DNA from: Torymus aiolomorphi | Taxonomy: Eukaryota; Arthropoda; Insecta; Hymenoptera; Torymidae | NCBI GenBank assembly: GCA_036365515.1 | Contig: CM070874.1 | Coordinates: forward strand, 46,127,083 to 46,191,082 | Length of the DNA: 64,000 nucleotides | Direction of reading: 5' to 3' | In this document: one piece after another, positions 45,482 through 56,101 of the stretch | How the letters are laid out: each line of letters begins with the position of its first letter | How positions within the stretch are numbered: position 1 is the stretch's first letter | Position numbers and translations under genes: made by a program | Notes under the pieces: generated by a model | Database searches by the model: none | Seen by the model: only the letters and a program-made list of their open reading frames with translations | Told to the model about the DNA's origin: nothing

Positions 45482-45730
45482 TGTGGGGATCCTAGCCCCA
45501 CGGCTCTCCTAGTTCCAGGAAAGGAAGGGGAGAGGAGAGAGAATAATGAGTCGAGGAGTAACAGCAACGAGGTTTATTGAAAGTACAGGAGGGCGTACAG
45601 CGGACGGACGTCCGGATGCTCGTAACTCTGAGCAACGACTGCCGCTCGCAGGCGGCTCAACGCCGAGCGCGACATGGCGGCTTCCCCCACTCTCGCAGTT
45701 AGAGTGAGAGGGAAGATCGCAGTCCCTACA
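45482..45730 (-). repeat. 3' LTR of the inner gypsy element
   Basis: 249 bp, matching 51026-51274 except for two substitutions noticed (GGGCGTACAG versus GGGTGTACAG, GGACGTCCGG versus GGACATCCGG). A purine tract (GGGGGGGAGTG on the minus strand, 45731-45741) directly precedes it. Confidence 0.9.
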
Positions 45731-45838
45731 CACTCCCCCCCAAGTGCCAACGAGGTACATAAATATGAATTAAAAACTTAAGTATCTAACGTGCTCAGTA
45801 GCACTTACAAGGTAATATCACCGCATATCACAGTTGCG

Positions 45839-48800
45839 TTACGCATTGGTCGCGGGGGCGAAGGATACTTTCTTTCTTTGGTACATTTTTAATACCGGAC
45901 GATCAACGGTGGTGGGCTGATTGCCACTTGGTTCACCACCGGCAGGCACATCGGGAAGATTATCAGAGATCACGAACGCAGGTTTGAGAAGTTCAACGGA
46001 GACACTGCGTGACGCGCCGTTAACTTCGATATCGAAGACGCGGTCGGAGGGACGGTTTAATATCTTATATGGGCCGGTATAAGGCCTTTCTAACGACTTT
46101 TTAGCCATATTGCGCATGAACACATGAGTGCAATTGTACAAGTCTTTGAAGCAAAACGCACGCTTCTTATAATTATGTGTGACAGGGACTGGACGGACTT
46201 GACGCATATATTCACGGAATTCTTCTATAAAAAAATTCGGATCAGGCGCAAAGTCTTCAGGGAGGAAAAACTCACCTGGGAGACGTAAGGTAGTACCGAA
46301 TATAAATTCCGCGGGTGACGCATTGGTATCTTGCCGAAGGTGGCAACGTAAACCTAATAATACTGTGCTAAGCGTACGGGTCCAGTCCTTGTCCATATGA
46401 CACATGATCGCCGCCTTAAATGTACGGTGACAACGATAAGGCCATTCGCCGCAGGGTGATACGCGGTAGTGCGGATACGCTCGCAACCTATTAGGGACAA
46501 AAGGGCCGTGAATAGGCGCGATTCAAATTGCGAACCCTGATCGGAAGTGATGACCTTTGGGGCACCATAGCGCGAGACCCAGGTGTCATAAAATGCCCTG
46601 GCAACTGTCTGCGCTGACATTTCGCGTAGCGGAACCGCCTCAATCCAGCGCGAAAAGCGATCGATCATGGTGAGTACATACTCAAAACCATTTCGATTAG
46701 GGAGAGGACCGACTAGATCAATGTGTACGTGGTCGAAATGACCATCGGGTGCGACAAATTTGTCAGGTACAAGTTTCACATGACGCGAAATTTTTGACTG
46801 CTGACAGTCTAGACAATTTTTGCACATGCGAGGAATATCACGGTGTATATTGGGCCACACATAGCGCTGCCGTATGAGTCGATCGGTAACTTTAGGGCCT
46901 GGGTGAGCAGGCTTATGGAACATGTTAAACACCGTTTCACGAAGGGACTCAGGGATGTACGGGCGAATGGCTTCACCAGTGATCTCGCAAAAGATAGTAG
47001 TATGAGCAGGGCCCCACTGAATACGCTTTAAGGAGAGCGGATAGTCAGAGGACTCGCGAATGGCCTTAAGCTGCTCATCAGCTTCCTGTTTTTCAGCAAG
47101 CTCGTTAAGATTGATCTCTACGGGGAGTCGGATGGACTCTACCCGAGAGAGTGAGTCAGCAACTGTATTTTCAGCGCCTTTGATGTACTCAATTTGGGTG
47201 GTAAATTGTGCGATAAGGGACAGCTCACGAGTTTGTCGCGGAGACGCCTTATCGGACTTTTGCATGAAAGCATAAATGAGGGGTTTATGATCTGTTAAGA
47301 TCTTGAAGTCTCTGCCTTCAATCAAAAACGAGAAGTATTTTACAGCTTCGTATATGGCCGTGAGCTCGCGGTCATATGCACTGTACTTCCGCTGAGAAGG
47401 AGAGAACTTTTTCGAAAAGAAAGCTAAAGGTTCCCAAATTCCGGTGAGGGAAAGGTGTTCAAGGGCAGCGCCCATTCCAGAATCGGAAGCATCAGACACG
47501 ATGCGTATTTCCGCACCAACGCGGGGGTGTACAAGCAGAGCCGCTGCAGCTAATTCCTCTTTCACACGAGTGAAAGCTTCCTCTGCCTCAGGTGTCCAAA
47601 GGACCGGGCGCTTATCATTTTTTCGCGAATCAGTAAAGAGCGCGTTGAGGGGAGCCTGCGAAGTGGCGGCGCGCGGAATGTTGCGGCGGTAAAAATTTAC
47701 GGTGCCGACAAACCTGCGAAGTTCTGCTATAGTTTGAGGTTTGGGGAAGTTTAAGATAGCTTCAACCCTACTGGGGATGGGGCGAACACCTTCACCATTC
47801 ACCAGGTAGCCTAAAAACTCAATTTCTTCGACAGCAAAGGTGCATTTTTCGACATTGAGACGGAGATGGAACTTCTTAAGTCGTTCAAAGACCATGCGAA
47901 GATGAGCATAGTGTTCTTCAAGGGAAGACGAGGCAATGAGTATATCGTCAATGTAAAGATATACAAAGTCCAAGTCACCTAGCGCGCTATTAATATAACG
48001 TTGAAAGGTCTGACTGGCATTGCGGAGACCGAATGTCATATACATAAATTCAAAAAGACCGAACGGGGTTATAATGGCCGTTTTCGGTATGTCTTCAGGG
48101 GCAATAGGAATCTGATTGAACGCTTGGTGAAGATCAAGCGCCGAGAATATCTTCTTACCATGAAGGTTACTGTTACAATCGTAAATATGAGCAGTTGGGT
48201 ACTTATCTGGGACTGTGGCAGCGTTTAAGCGCCTATAGTCACCACAGGGTCTCCAACTGTTGTCCTTTTTCAACTCCATATGGAGGGGACTTGCCCAAGG
48301 GCTGCTGGAGGGGCGGCAGATGCCAGCCTCAATCCAGACATCAAATTCGGCTTTCGCCGCTTTCAACTTGTCCGGAGCAAGTCTACGAGGACGCTCCGAG
48401 ACCGGGGGGCCAGAGGTTAAGATATGATGAAAAACATCGCTATTTCTGGGGACTGTGGGTTTAGAAACGCCCGTGATCTCCGGAAAATCAGCAAGAATCT
48501 TAGCACACTCTGAGCCCGGAACAACTGCAAATACAGAGTCAAATGAAACGTCTTTTACAACCGCGAGAGAGTACACATTCGTGGCCGGATCGACAAGACG
48601 ATTTCTCTTTAGGTCGACGAGAAGGCCATAGTGAGATAATAGATCGGCACCGATGATGGGATGAGGAACATCCGCGATGCAAAAGCTCCAGCGAACGGGG
48701 CGTCGAATGCCCAGATTAAGCGTGAGCATCGATTCGCCGTAGGTATTAATTAATGAATTATTCGCTGCAAAAAGCTTGAAGGAGCTGGGCTTGCCGCATA

Positions 48801-48969
48801 CCTTAGGATTTGCTGGGACGAGCGAAATGTCCGCACCAGTGTCGATAAGGAACGACTTGCCCGAAATACGATCACGCACATGAAGACGTTTGGATAAACG
48901 AGAGCCTTCTGAAGACGTCTCCTCAACAGAAGGTTGAGTTAGTTTTTTGGTGGATTTTGTTTTTGCCAC
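45839..48969 (-). pseudogene. pol: Pol polyprotein of the inner gypsy element (disabled integrase)
   Basis: The main frame (46354-48969, 871 codons) shows a retropepsin [13 protein letters not shown] (residues 40-52), RT with SALDLHQAF and YIDD (residues 339-342), RNase H ([24 protein letters not shown]), a zinc-binding HHCC integrase N-domain ([11 protein letters not shown]) and integrase catalytic Asps ([20 protein letters not shown]). The frame then shifts near 46440, and the C-terminal part continues in 45839-46486 (FIFGTTLRLPGEFF; RPYTGPYKIL). The break falls where the third catalytic residue, a Glu, is expected after AANG, so the integrase should be inactive. Expressed from gag by -1 frameshifting. 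Confidence 0.9.
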
Positions 48970-49856
48970 TCAGAAAATTTGGAACACCATTCCCTGCAAG
49001 AGCGCGGGGTGTCAGGATATTTGCGGTGGGCAAGACATAAGCCTGAGGAATCACAGCTAGAAGAGCGGTCACGTCTAATCCTGCCTCTAGACTGAGAGCT
49101 GGATGAGTCTCGGTCTTTAGCTGAATTTTTGGAACGCGAGTCAAGCCTACGTTCTATGCGATCCAAGCGCTTCAAGATAGCCTCGAGACTGGAAGGATTA
49201 GATTGACTTGAGGTAGCAGCATTAATTTGAGGATCGATAACGTTAGAGATTGACAAATGACTGGAGTCCATAGCTTCAACAATCTTATCTGCCATCTGAG
49301 CGAGTTTGTGGAGGTCAACTACCTCAGAAATCGCCAAAGTGGCTTTGCACTGGGGAGGAAGCTGGTCCAAGAAGACAGAACGAAGAATGTCATCACCCGC
49401 ACCTGTATCTAAGCTTCGGAGACGATTCAAAATAAGCGAGGGTTTACCGATTGTAGAGACCTGGCCCTTGATCAGCTGGCGAAGGCGGGTTTCTGCGGAG
49501 GCCCCGTAAGTGTCAATTAGACGTTTTTTGACTTGGTCAAAGATATCGGCGGGGCGAGGATCAGCGGTGACGATGTCTCTAATGGCCTCGAAAGCTTCCA
49601 TGTCTAACTTTTCAGAAATAAAGTCCGCTTTCGTCGTACCCGTCGTAATGCCGGCGTTCCTGAGAGTGATCTCCGCCTGTGCAAACCATGCCGCCGGATT
49701 GTCGCGGGAAAACGAAGCGATTTTGGGCTGCCGATATATCGCGTTTACCGCCGGGGCATTAGGCGCGGCTTGGTTGGCAGCTGGATCGTTCTGACGATCT
49801 AACAGCTGCTGCATTTGCTGCTGTAAAGCCGCGAATGCTGCCTCGTCTACAGGCAT
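48939..49856 (-). CDS. gag: Gag protein of the inner gypsy element
   Basis: 305 codons, intact. Starts [20 protein letters not shown] (coiled-coil-like) and contains the capsid-like segment [17 protein letters not shown]. It ends with a Ser/Arg-rich stretch and a Cys/His cluster ([18 protein letters not shown]) in place of a canonical zinc knuckle. Forms the particle shell in this family. It overlaps pol by 31 bases. Confidence 0.9.
   Translation of the reverse strand: MPVDEAAFAALQQQMQQLLDRQNDPAANQAAPNAPAVNAIYRQPKIASFSRDNPAAWFAQAEITLRNAGITTGTTKADFISEKLDMEAFEAIRDIVTADPRPADIFDQVKKRLIDTYGASAETRLRQLIKGQVSTIGKPSLILNRLRSLDTGAGDDILRSVFLDQLPPQCKATLAISEVVDLHKLAQMADKIVEAMDSSHLSISNVIDPQINAATSSQSNPSSLEAILKRLDRIERRLDSRSKNSAKDRDSSSSQSRGRIRRDRSSSCDSSGLCLAHRKYPDTPRSCREWCSKFSEWQKQNPPKN
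48941..48951 (-). promoter_or_regulatory. Probable -1 ribosomal frameshift site between gag and pol
   Basis: Just before the gag stop the minus strand reads CCA AAA AAC TAA. This contains the classic slippery heptamer A-AAA-AAC in the right phase, and pol lies in the -1 frame across the 31-base overlap. A downstream structure was not assessed. Confidence 0.75.
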
Positions 49857-51012
49857 TTTGGCGAACGAGAATACACGCGAGCTTAGGTTCTAGAGCGCAA
49901 ATGCTATCCCCACGAGACTCGAGAGTACAGGTGGAAGATAGAGAAAATGCGATTCCTCCGATGAGGATTGCGATGACTTTAGCTACCTTACGCCGCAGCG
50001 TATTACAAACTCCTAGTTAGTGCTCGCAGGCACAAACAATGGTTTTGAAGCTAACCTAATCTAAAATTTAAAACTAGGTATTAAAATTTTCATGAACTGC
50101 GTAAAAAGCTAAAAGATCACTTTTCCGCTTAAAAAAAAAATTTTAAGGAATTTTATTAAAGCATGTGACTAAGAAACGCATGAATTTAATAAAATTGAAA
50201 AAATATAATTCGCGTGCCTCAAAAATACTAAAAGGTTTTTCGTGTCACCTTGCGCGAGAGCGGGCTTGAAAACACGATAGCGCGCGAAAGTCAAAATGGC
50301 CGCCAAGATGGCCGCCCGTTCTCAGAATACGAGACCGTTGCGCACGAATTCGCGGAATTCGAAATCTCGCGAGTGAACACGCGCCGCGCGACGACGATTC
50401 CCGGAAGGTCGAGAGAACGTAAACACTTCTCGGAGATCAGAAGGCGCACGCACGCTAATTACCCGCACGCATACCTTAACGCAATGATTGGGGACTGAAG
50501 ATTGCCCGCCTCGGAGAAGACTCGACGAGGTGCTACGGCTGCAGGAGCTCACCTCCCGGTGCTCGGCGGGTGCGGTAGAAAAGGCGCCGGTGACGGTGGC
50601 TTCACGCAAGGCCGCACCCGGAGATCTGACTTACGTTGCTCAACAGGTGCGTTTGAAGGCGCCGGTGACGATGGCTTCACGCAAGTACGCACCTGGAGAT
50701 CTGCTGAAGAAAGCTGCGATGCCTCGGAGATGGCTCGACGAGGCACGATGATTGCGCAGTTGCGCTAAAGGCTCTAGGCCGTTGATTTTCCACGTGTGCG
50801 CCGGCGTGCCAGCACGCACACGTCGAGGTTTCCCGTATGCGCCGGCGTGCCAGCACGCATAGGGGCGAGAGAAAAATTCTCCTGTGCGGCGAAGTGCCGC
50901 AACACTCGCCGAGGCTTGTGGTGCGGCACCGGATGCACGTGCCACGGGCGAAGGCAGTGGCGGCGAGAACACGCCGCGGCAGGCGCCGACTTGCCTTCTT
51001 CTCGGCTGATAG
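49857..51012 (-). other. Leader (5' UTR) of the inner gypsy element with repeated motifs
   Basis: About 1.15 kb between the primer-binding-like site and gag. Contains two copies of AGGCGCCGGTGACG(G/A)TGGCTTC (about 50582 and 50657) and two hairpin units with core GCCGGCGTGCCAGCACGC (50794-50822 and 50835-50861). The same pairs occur in the outer element. No frame here is convincing. Confidence 0.6.
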
Positions 51013-51025
51013 TCGGGGTCACCAA

Positions 51026-51274
51026 TGTGGGGATCCTAGCCCCACGGCTCTCCTAGTTCCAGGAAAGGAAGGGGAGAGGAGAGAGAATAATGAGTCGAGG
51101 AGTAACAGCAACGAGGTTTATTGAAAGTACAGGAGGGTGTACAGCGGACGGACATCCGGATGCTCGTAACTCTGAGCAACGACTGCCGCTCGCAGGCGGC
51201 TCAACGCCGAGCGCGACATGGCGGCTTCCCCCACTCTCGCAGTTAGAGTGAGAGGGAAGATCGCAGTCCCTACA
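51026..51274 (-). repeat. 5' LTR of the inner gypsy element
   Basis: 249-bp partner of 45482-45730. Next to it at 51013-51025 the minus strand reads TTGGTGACCCCGA. Its TGGTG start is complementary to a tRNA 3' CCA end, so it is the likely primer-binding site. I do not assign the tRNA. Confidence 0.9.
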
Positions 51275-52238
51275 CCGCGCTGACTAGTGCCGTCACCTAT
51301 CGGTGGGGGCCTACAGTACTCCCCCCGATAGAAGAAAAATGAGTATCATTTTTTATTAAAACGAAAATAAGAATTGACTGATAAGAGAGATTACATAAAT
51401 GAAATGCAGTCGGCACGCAGAGAGTTGTACATTTGTTGAGTGCTGAGTTACAATTTGGTAACGAAATTACATGTTTTTTGAAAAATGAACGCGGCTTAAG
51501 ATCTAAAATCACAGCATGATGATTGTACAAGTGTTTTCTTGTAGTATGATCAATAATAACAATTCAGTTCTTTTATTTCAGTTTGACTTCATGAGACTAG
51601 TGTAGTCTTTAGTTGGGCAACATAGCAGAATAATAAAATGTTGTAATCTATGAAAAAGAACGTAACATGCAAGTTACTCGTGATTGGCTTAAGCTTGAAT
51701 GAACGAAACATAAAAAGTTTGTGAAACGCGATAAACTAAGTTCAAGTAGGTTTGGCCACTGCACCCCTCGCGAAATGAGCAATTTGCAAAAAAAAAAAAT
51801 GAATTGGCTCAGTTTTCCCTGTTCCTTTTTAGAGTGTGAGGAACAAACTTCGTGCATTTGAGCTTGGGTAAGAAGTGTTGGGAAGGAGGTGAGGGTGGCT
51901 CGTCTGCTGCTGGAAGTTGTATAGGCTTAAGAATGCCAGTAGGTTTAGGTGCGTTGTGTTCGGTTGTTGAGGTAGGGGTCTTGATTGGTTCAGGAATGTT
52001 ATCTTTAGCGCCGTCCGGATCCTCTTGAGTTTGGCAGATTGCTTTGGGCTGGGCTTGGTTGGTTGGTTAGTTCGAGCGGTATGACAACGAACGTGAGGAA
52101 GACGTGTCGTGCCTATCCGTTAGCTCGAAAGGTGTGGAAGTTGATTGCTTGGTTGCTTGTTCGAGCGGTATGACAACGATCGTGAGGAAGACGTCGTGCC
52201 TATCCGTTAGCTCGAAAGGTGTGGGAGTATCCATCGGT

Positions 52239-52345
52239 TCAGGAGTATTCCTTAGCGCCGTGAGGATGCTCTAGTAGAATGAACGCAGGCTTGAATCGTT
52301 CAATGTCTACTGTTCTGGTAATGCCGCCGATGGGCAAGAGTTTCG
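52239..52345 (-). pseudogene. Gypsy pol C-terminal remnant in the outer element
   Basis: Reads TKLLPIGGITRTVDIERFKP then AFILLEHP and ends GAKEYS-stop, equivalent to the segment after the integrase core (compare SVSVELLKPAFVI in the inner element). It shows that the outer element descends from a coding gypsy copy by internal deletion. Confidence 0.65.
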
Positions 52346-54022
52346 TGAACATTCTGAATGAAGAATGCACGAGCTACCGTAGATGTGGTAGTATCCACAA
52401 TTGGGATAGCCTCAGGACATCTGTGAGAAGATGGTCGACGATGAGAACTTGAATGCAACGTGTGCACGTGTTTCCTGCTGCTGGGAAGTGAGCTGCTGCG
52501 ACCCGGGGAAGTGTGTGCGTTGCGTCACAGGTTGTGGCAAGTGTGGCAAGTATTATGCCGAGAGCGCCAAGGCCGTGCTGGCCGTTGTGGCGGAAGAATG
52601 TGTGTGTGTAGCGTATAAGGCTGTGAGTGTGTGATGTGGATCCGCGCCGGGGAGTATGGACTGCGACCCGGGGGAAGAGTGTAAATCTACGTCCCCCACA
52701 GCTGTGGTGGATGGCACCAGGTAAGCTTGTGGAAAAGGTCCGGTTAGAACGTATGAGAGTGGCGATAAACGCGATTCAATCCGCTGTCAGAGTGTGCTAC
52801 GTGTGACTCGTCCCTGGGGAGAATGTGCGCTACGTGTGCCGTGTGAGCTAGGGCCGTGTTGTGGCCGCTGTGGCTAGGCAGTGCAAGTGTGTGTGCGTTT
52901 GAGCGGGTGGTATGAAAGGATGGGTTAAGATTTGACGCGAGTGAATCTCGAAGCGCTTTTAATTCCCGTTTGCTCATTTACAAGGTGCAGAGGCCAGCCT
53001 ACGTTAATTAGTCGGGACAAACTTACAACATCATAAGAACGTTAAAATGTACTCGCAGATACACACAATAAAAAAAAAAGAAAATGTTTGTCCGACTCGC
53101 AAATAAAAATCTGTGGAAGAACAGAGAAAGATTGATTCTTTTAATTGTTCGACTGAAAGATGAGTTCCCGAGAACGACTAAATTGTCTCTCATACGTGTC
53201 GCATATTCCGGGAGGAGAAAACAATGTTTTGATTCGAGAAACTCGTTAGCGCATGATTGAGAAAAATGCAAAAGAAGATTTTGAGCTAGTAGAGTTAAAT
53301 GCGCAGTTGTGTTGATTAAGTTTAAGCGCGCGCGAAGAAAATAATTCTTAGAATTCGTGAGAGTTACGGAGATAATTGCGAAAGAATTATTTGTACATGT
53401 GACGTTGTGTAAACTATGAGCTAAGTTATACAAACTATAGAACTAAGCTAAACGAAAATGACTTATGTACAAGGTCACTCGGTTAATCGAAAATTGCTTC
53501 GAGTAAAATTTTCAAGTTGTAAACACGCGGGTTGTAGCGCGCTAAAGTTCCTCGAATTATGAAGCGTTGCGCAGCAATTCCACGAATCGCATATCGCGAC
53601 TGGTATGGAATCAAGATGGCGGCTACGCGTGAAAATGAAATTCACTCGGTAACGAACGCATGTTTTGTCACGCTAGCTTACTAGAATTGATGCGAGATGA
53701 TCTTGTTGACTTTGGCGATGTCTGCTGCTGTGACGTCTCGGAGATGCTCGACGAGGTGTGCGGTCAGATCAATGCCGTGAGGTATGATGTAAGGCGCCGG
53801 TGACGATGGCTTCGCGCGAAAATCCTTAACGTTGAAGTAACGTAGTGTGCGGCGGCGATGCGAAGAAAAGGCGCCGGTGACGGTGGCTTCGCGCAAAAGT
53901 CCTCGCTGCGCCCCGTTGACTTGGAGAAGATATGTAGTGCTCCCGAAGATGGCTTAGTTAAGCCTCTTGAATATCTCTCACGTCTTCTCGAAAGAAGGAC
54001 GTGAAGAAGTGAGAGGAGCGTC

Positions 54023-54238
54023 CGTGTGCGCCGGCGTGCCAGCACGCACACGATGTGGTTCGACAAAAGTCGAATTTTCCGGTATGCGCCGGCGTGCCTG
54101 CACGCATACGGGAACGTGACAGAGGAGAAGAGATTTTCGTCCTCGTCGCTCTCCACGTGTCCCCCGAAGGTTACAAGTGGAGAGAAAGAGTACCGTGAAG
54201 ACGGCGATTTGTGTGCGCCGGCGTGCCAGTAAGCACAC
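54023..54238. repeat. Three hairpin units in the leader of the outer element
   Basis: Units at 54023-54052, 54082-54110 and 54211-54238 share the core GCCGGCGTGCC. Their outer stems are GTGTGCG/CGCACAC, GTATGCG/CGCATAC and GTGTGC/GCACAC, i.e. paired changes. Equivalent units are in the inner element at 50794-50861. Confidence 0.65.
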
Positions 54239-54639
54239 AAAGACAAAGGGCCGGCGGAAAACTTGCCGAGCCCGGCGAGAACGAGCCTGCGTACGGGCAG
54301 TCGTTCTGTCAAGGCCGGAGAAAATGACCTCCCCCACCCCAGCCGGGATGGGGGGGGGGTGTATGTACACCAATGTAGGAGTGCGGGAGGTGAGAGGTCG
54401 AGTGAGAAGACGTCGCCTGTAGTCCTACTATCTTTATTGACTCTGTCTCTCTCTCTTACTGCGCTGACTAGTGCCATCACTTATCGGTGGGGGCCTACAT
54501 ATATACATCGTCCGTGATTTATAAATATCATAGACATGCAACTGCTCATTTTTTTGTAAGAATATACGAATGGAACGGAACGGCAGAGCTAAGCTTCAGC
54601 GCAGCGGCAGATTCTAAATTTGTCTCGACGTCGAGACAC

Positions 54640-54737
54640 ACAAAACCGAGAACTATTTGTCTCGGCGAGTGTAATTCCGAGAACTATTTGTCTCGGTGAG
54701 TGCAACCCCGAGAACTATTTGTCTCGGCGAGTCCAAC
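54640..54737. repeat. Tandem repeat, three 31-bp units
   Basis: CCGAGAACTATTTGTCTCGG followed by CGAGTGTAATT-like spacers, three times in a row. Each unit is itself a small hairpin (CCGAGA/TCTCGG). Confidence 0.8.
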
Positions 54738-54751
54738 TCTGATTCTGAGTT

Positions 54752-54840
54752 TTTATTCTGATTTACTTCCCAGACTGGTGCTGCGCATCCGTGGATCGTA
54801 CGCGTAGCGCCAGTTTAGGAAGTAAATCAGAATAAAAACA
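54752..54840. repeat. Hairpin with TTTTTATTCTGATTTACTTCC arms
   Basis: TTTTATTCTGATTTACTTCC at about 54757 and its exact complement GGAAGTAAATCAGAATAAAA ending at 54839, around a GC-rich loop of about 45 bases. A small MITE-like unit. Confidence 0.75.
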
Positions 54841-54892
54841 TTGGCTGGGCATGCGTCGTTGACCAACCGACACTACTGTACCGACACAGCCC

Positions 54893-55421
54893 GGGGCCTG
54901 ATTCCGTACTAACAATGTGTCGTGCGACACGGCGACTTATCCGACACAGCGACACAGCGATGCAGCATACGCTCGCTTCTCATTGGTCGTCGGAGAGGGG
55001 CGTGGCCCGCTTCAACCAATGAGAGAAGCGAGCACGTGCGTATGCTGTGTCGCACGAGTCGCTGTGTCGGATAAGTCGCTGTGTCGCGCGACTTACAGCT
55101 ATGTCGATGTTTAAACCCTTGTGTTTATGATCCAACATAAAAAAAACCTTAGAAACACATTTCTAAGGTTTTTTTTATGTTGGATCATAAACACAAGGGT
55201 TTAAACATCGACATAGCTGTAAGTCGCGCGACACAGCGACTTATCCGACACAGTGACACAGCGATACAGCATACGCACGCGCTCGCTTCTTTCATTGGTT
55301 GAAGCGGGCCCCGCCCCTCTCCGACGACCAATGAGAACCGAGCGTATGCTGTGTCGCTGTGTCGCCTTATCGGATAAGTCGCTGTGTCGCACGACACATT
55401 TTTAGTACGGAATCAGGCCCC
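54893..55421. mobile_element. Near-perfect 529-bp palindrome I (GGGGCCTGATTCCGTACTAA ends)
   Basis: Arms of about 260 bp mirror each other around a centre near 55160 (AACCTTAGAAACACATTTCTAAGG). The arms contain repeats of CGACACAGCG and a nested module, CGCTTCTC-ATTGGT...ACCAAT-GAGAGAAGCG, enclosing a GGGGCGTGGC-type GC box. Noncoding. Confidence 0.85.
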
Positions 55422-55422
55422 A

Positions 55423-55827
55423 GGGGCCTGATTCTAAAAGTGTTTCGGCCATGAAACAGACAAATTTTGTAAGCAACTTGCGAAATAAAAATGTGTCGGA
55501 CGCGAAACCGAAACAAAACTTTGTCGGATCGAGACAAGGCGCGAACCGACACAAAACTGTGTCGGATCGAGACAAGGCGCAAGACCGAAACAAAACTGTT
55601 TCGGACCGAGACATACTGTTACAGTACCGACACAACCCGAAGCCGACGTGTATCGGAATTCGGAGTTGCTCTTATGTCTCGGTCCGAAACAGTTTTGTTT
55701 CGGTCTTGCGCCTTGTCTCGATCAGACGCAGTTTTGTTTCGGTTTCGCGTCCGACACATTTTTATTTCGCAAGTTGCTTACGAAATTTGTCTGTTTCGTG
55801 GCCGAAACACTTTTAGAATCAGGCCCC
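55423..55827. mobile_element. Near-perfect 405-bp palindrome II (GGGGCCTGATTCTAAAAGTG ends)
   Basis: Same first 12 bases as palindrome I and separated from it by a single base. Arms contain GTGTTTCGGCC, TTTTGTAAGCAACTTGCG-like and GACCGAAACAAAACTGTTTC words mirrored about a centre near 55625. Noncoding. Confidence 0.85.
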
Positions 55828-55875
55828 AGCACGGCGCGGCGCAGCGCAGCGCGGCGCTTATGTACATTCACCCTG

Positions 55876-56101
55876 AGGCCCCTGCCACATAAGCACGTAT
55901 TCATCCGTATGCACGCGTATGCATCCGTACGCACGTGCACACGGACGCGCGCGCTCGCTTCTCTCATTGGTCGTCGAAGGCCTGAGCTCGCTCCCAACCA
56001 ATGAGAGAAGCGAGCGCGCGCGCCCGCGCGAGATGTGTGCATGTGCGTACGGATGCATACGCGTGCATACGGATGCACACGTGCTTATGTGGCAGGGGCC
56101 T
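55876..56101. mobile_element. Near-perfect 226-bp palindrome III (AGGCCCCTGCCACATAAGC ends)
   Basis: AGGCCCCTGCCACATAAGCA at the left and its inverse at the right. The interior has GCATACG/CGTATGC words and a central module CGCTTCTCTCATTGGTCGTC ... ACCAATGAGAGAAGCG that also occurs in palindrome I. 55829-55875 before it is the GCGGCGCAGCGC repeat. Confidence 0.85.

Larger units (their letters stand above)
45482..51274 (-). mobile_element. Inner Ty3/gypsy LTR retrotransposon, nearly complete
   Basis: Two 249-bp LTRs (45482-45730 and 51026-51274) start TGTGGGG and end CCCTACA on the plus strand. I see two differences between them, which indicates a young insertion. The target duplication is CCGC (45478-45481 and 51275-51278), inside the outer LTR. 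On the minus strand the order is LTR, primer-binding-like site, long leader, gag, pol (protease, RT, RNase H, integrase), purine tract, LTR. No envelope gene. Pol carries a small deletion in integrase. Confidence 0.92.
51316..54373 (-). other. Internal region of the outer LTR element
   Basis: Mostly noncoding. 52072-52229 is a tandem duplication (GTTCGAGCGGTATGACAACG ... CGTTAGCTCGAAAGGTGTGG, twice). 52239-52345 on the minus strand reads RTVDIERFKPAFILLEHP and GAKEYS-stop, the C-terminus of a gypsy pol. 53790-54240 carries the leader motifs shared with the inner element. A run of G lies near 54351. Confidence 0.6.
45244..54499 (-). mobile_element. Outer LTR retrotransposon, coding-poor, hosting a nested gypsy element
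   Basis: LTRs begin TGTAGGA and end GGGCCTACA on the plus strand. The left LTR is 45244-45481 continued at 51279-51315; the right LTR is 54374-54499. The flanking target duplication is TATA (45240-45243 and 54500-54503). A purine tract lies next to the left LTR on the minus strand (GGGGGGAGTAC), giving minus orientation. The internal region 51316-54373 lacks gag-pol except a pol C-terminus. The leader shares repeated motifs with the inner element, so it is a non-autonomous relative. LTR lengths differ (about 275 and 126 bp) because of a TC expansion and an extra segment. Confidence 0.8.

Noticed and set aside
51316..54373. Host gene captured in the outer LTR element
   Set aside because: Frames are short and low-complexity; the only recognisable coding trace is the gypsy pol C-terminus.
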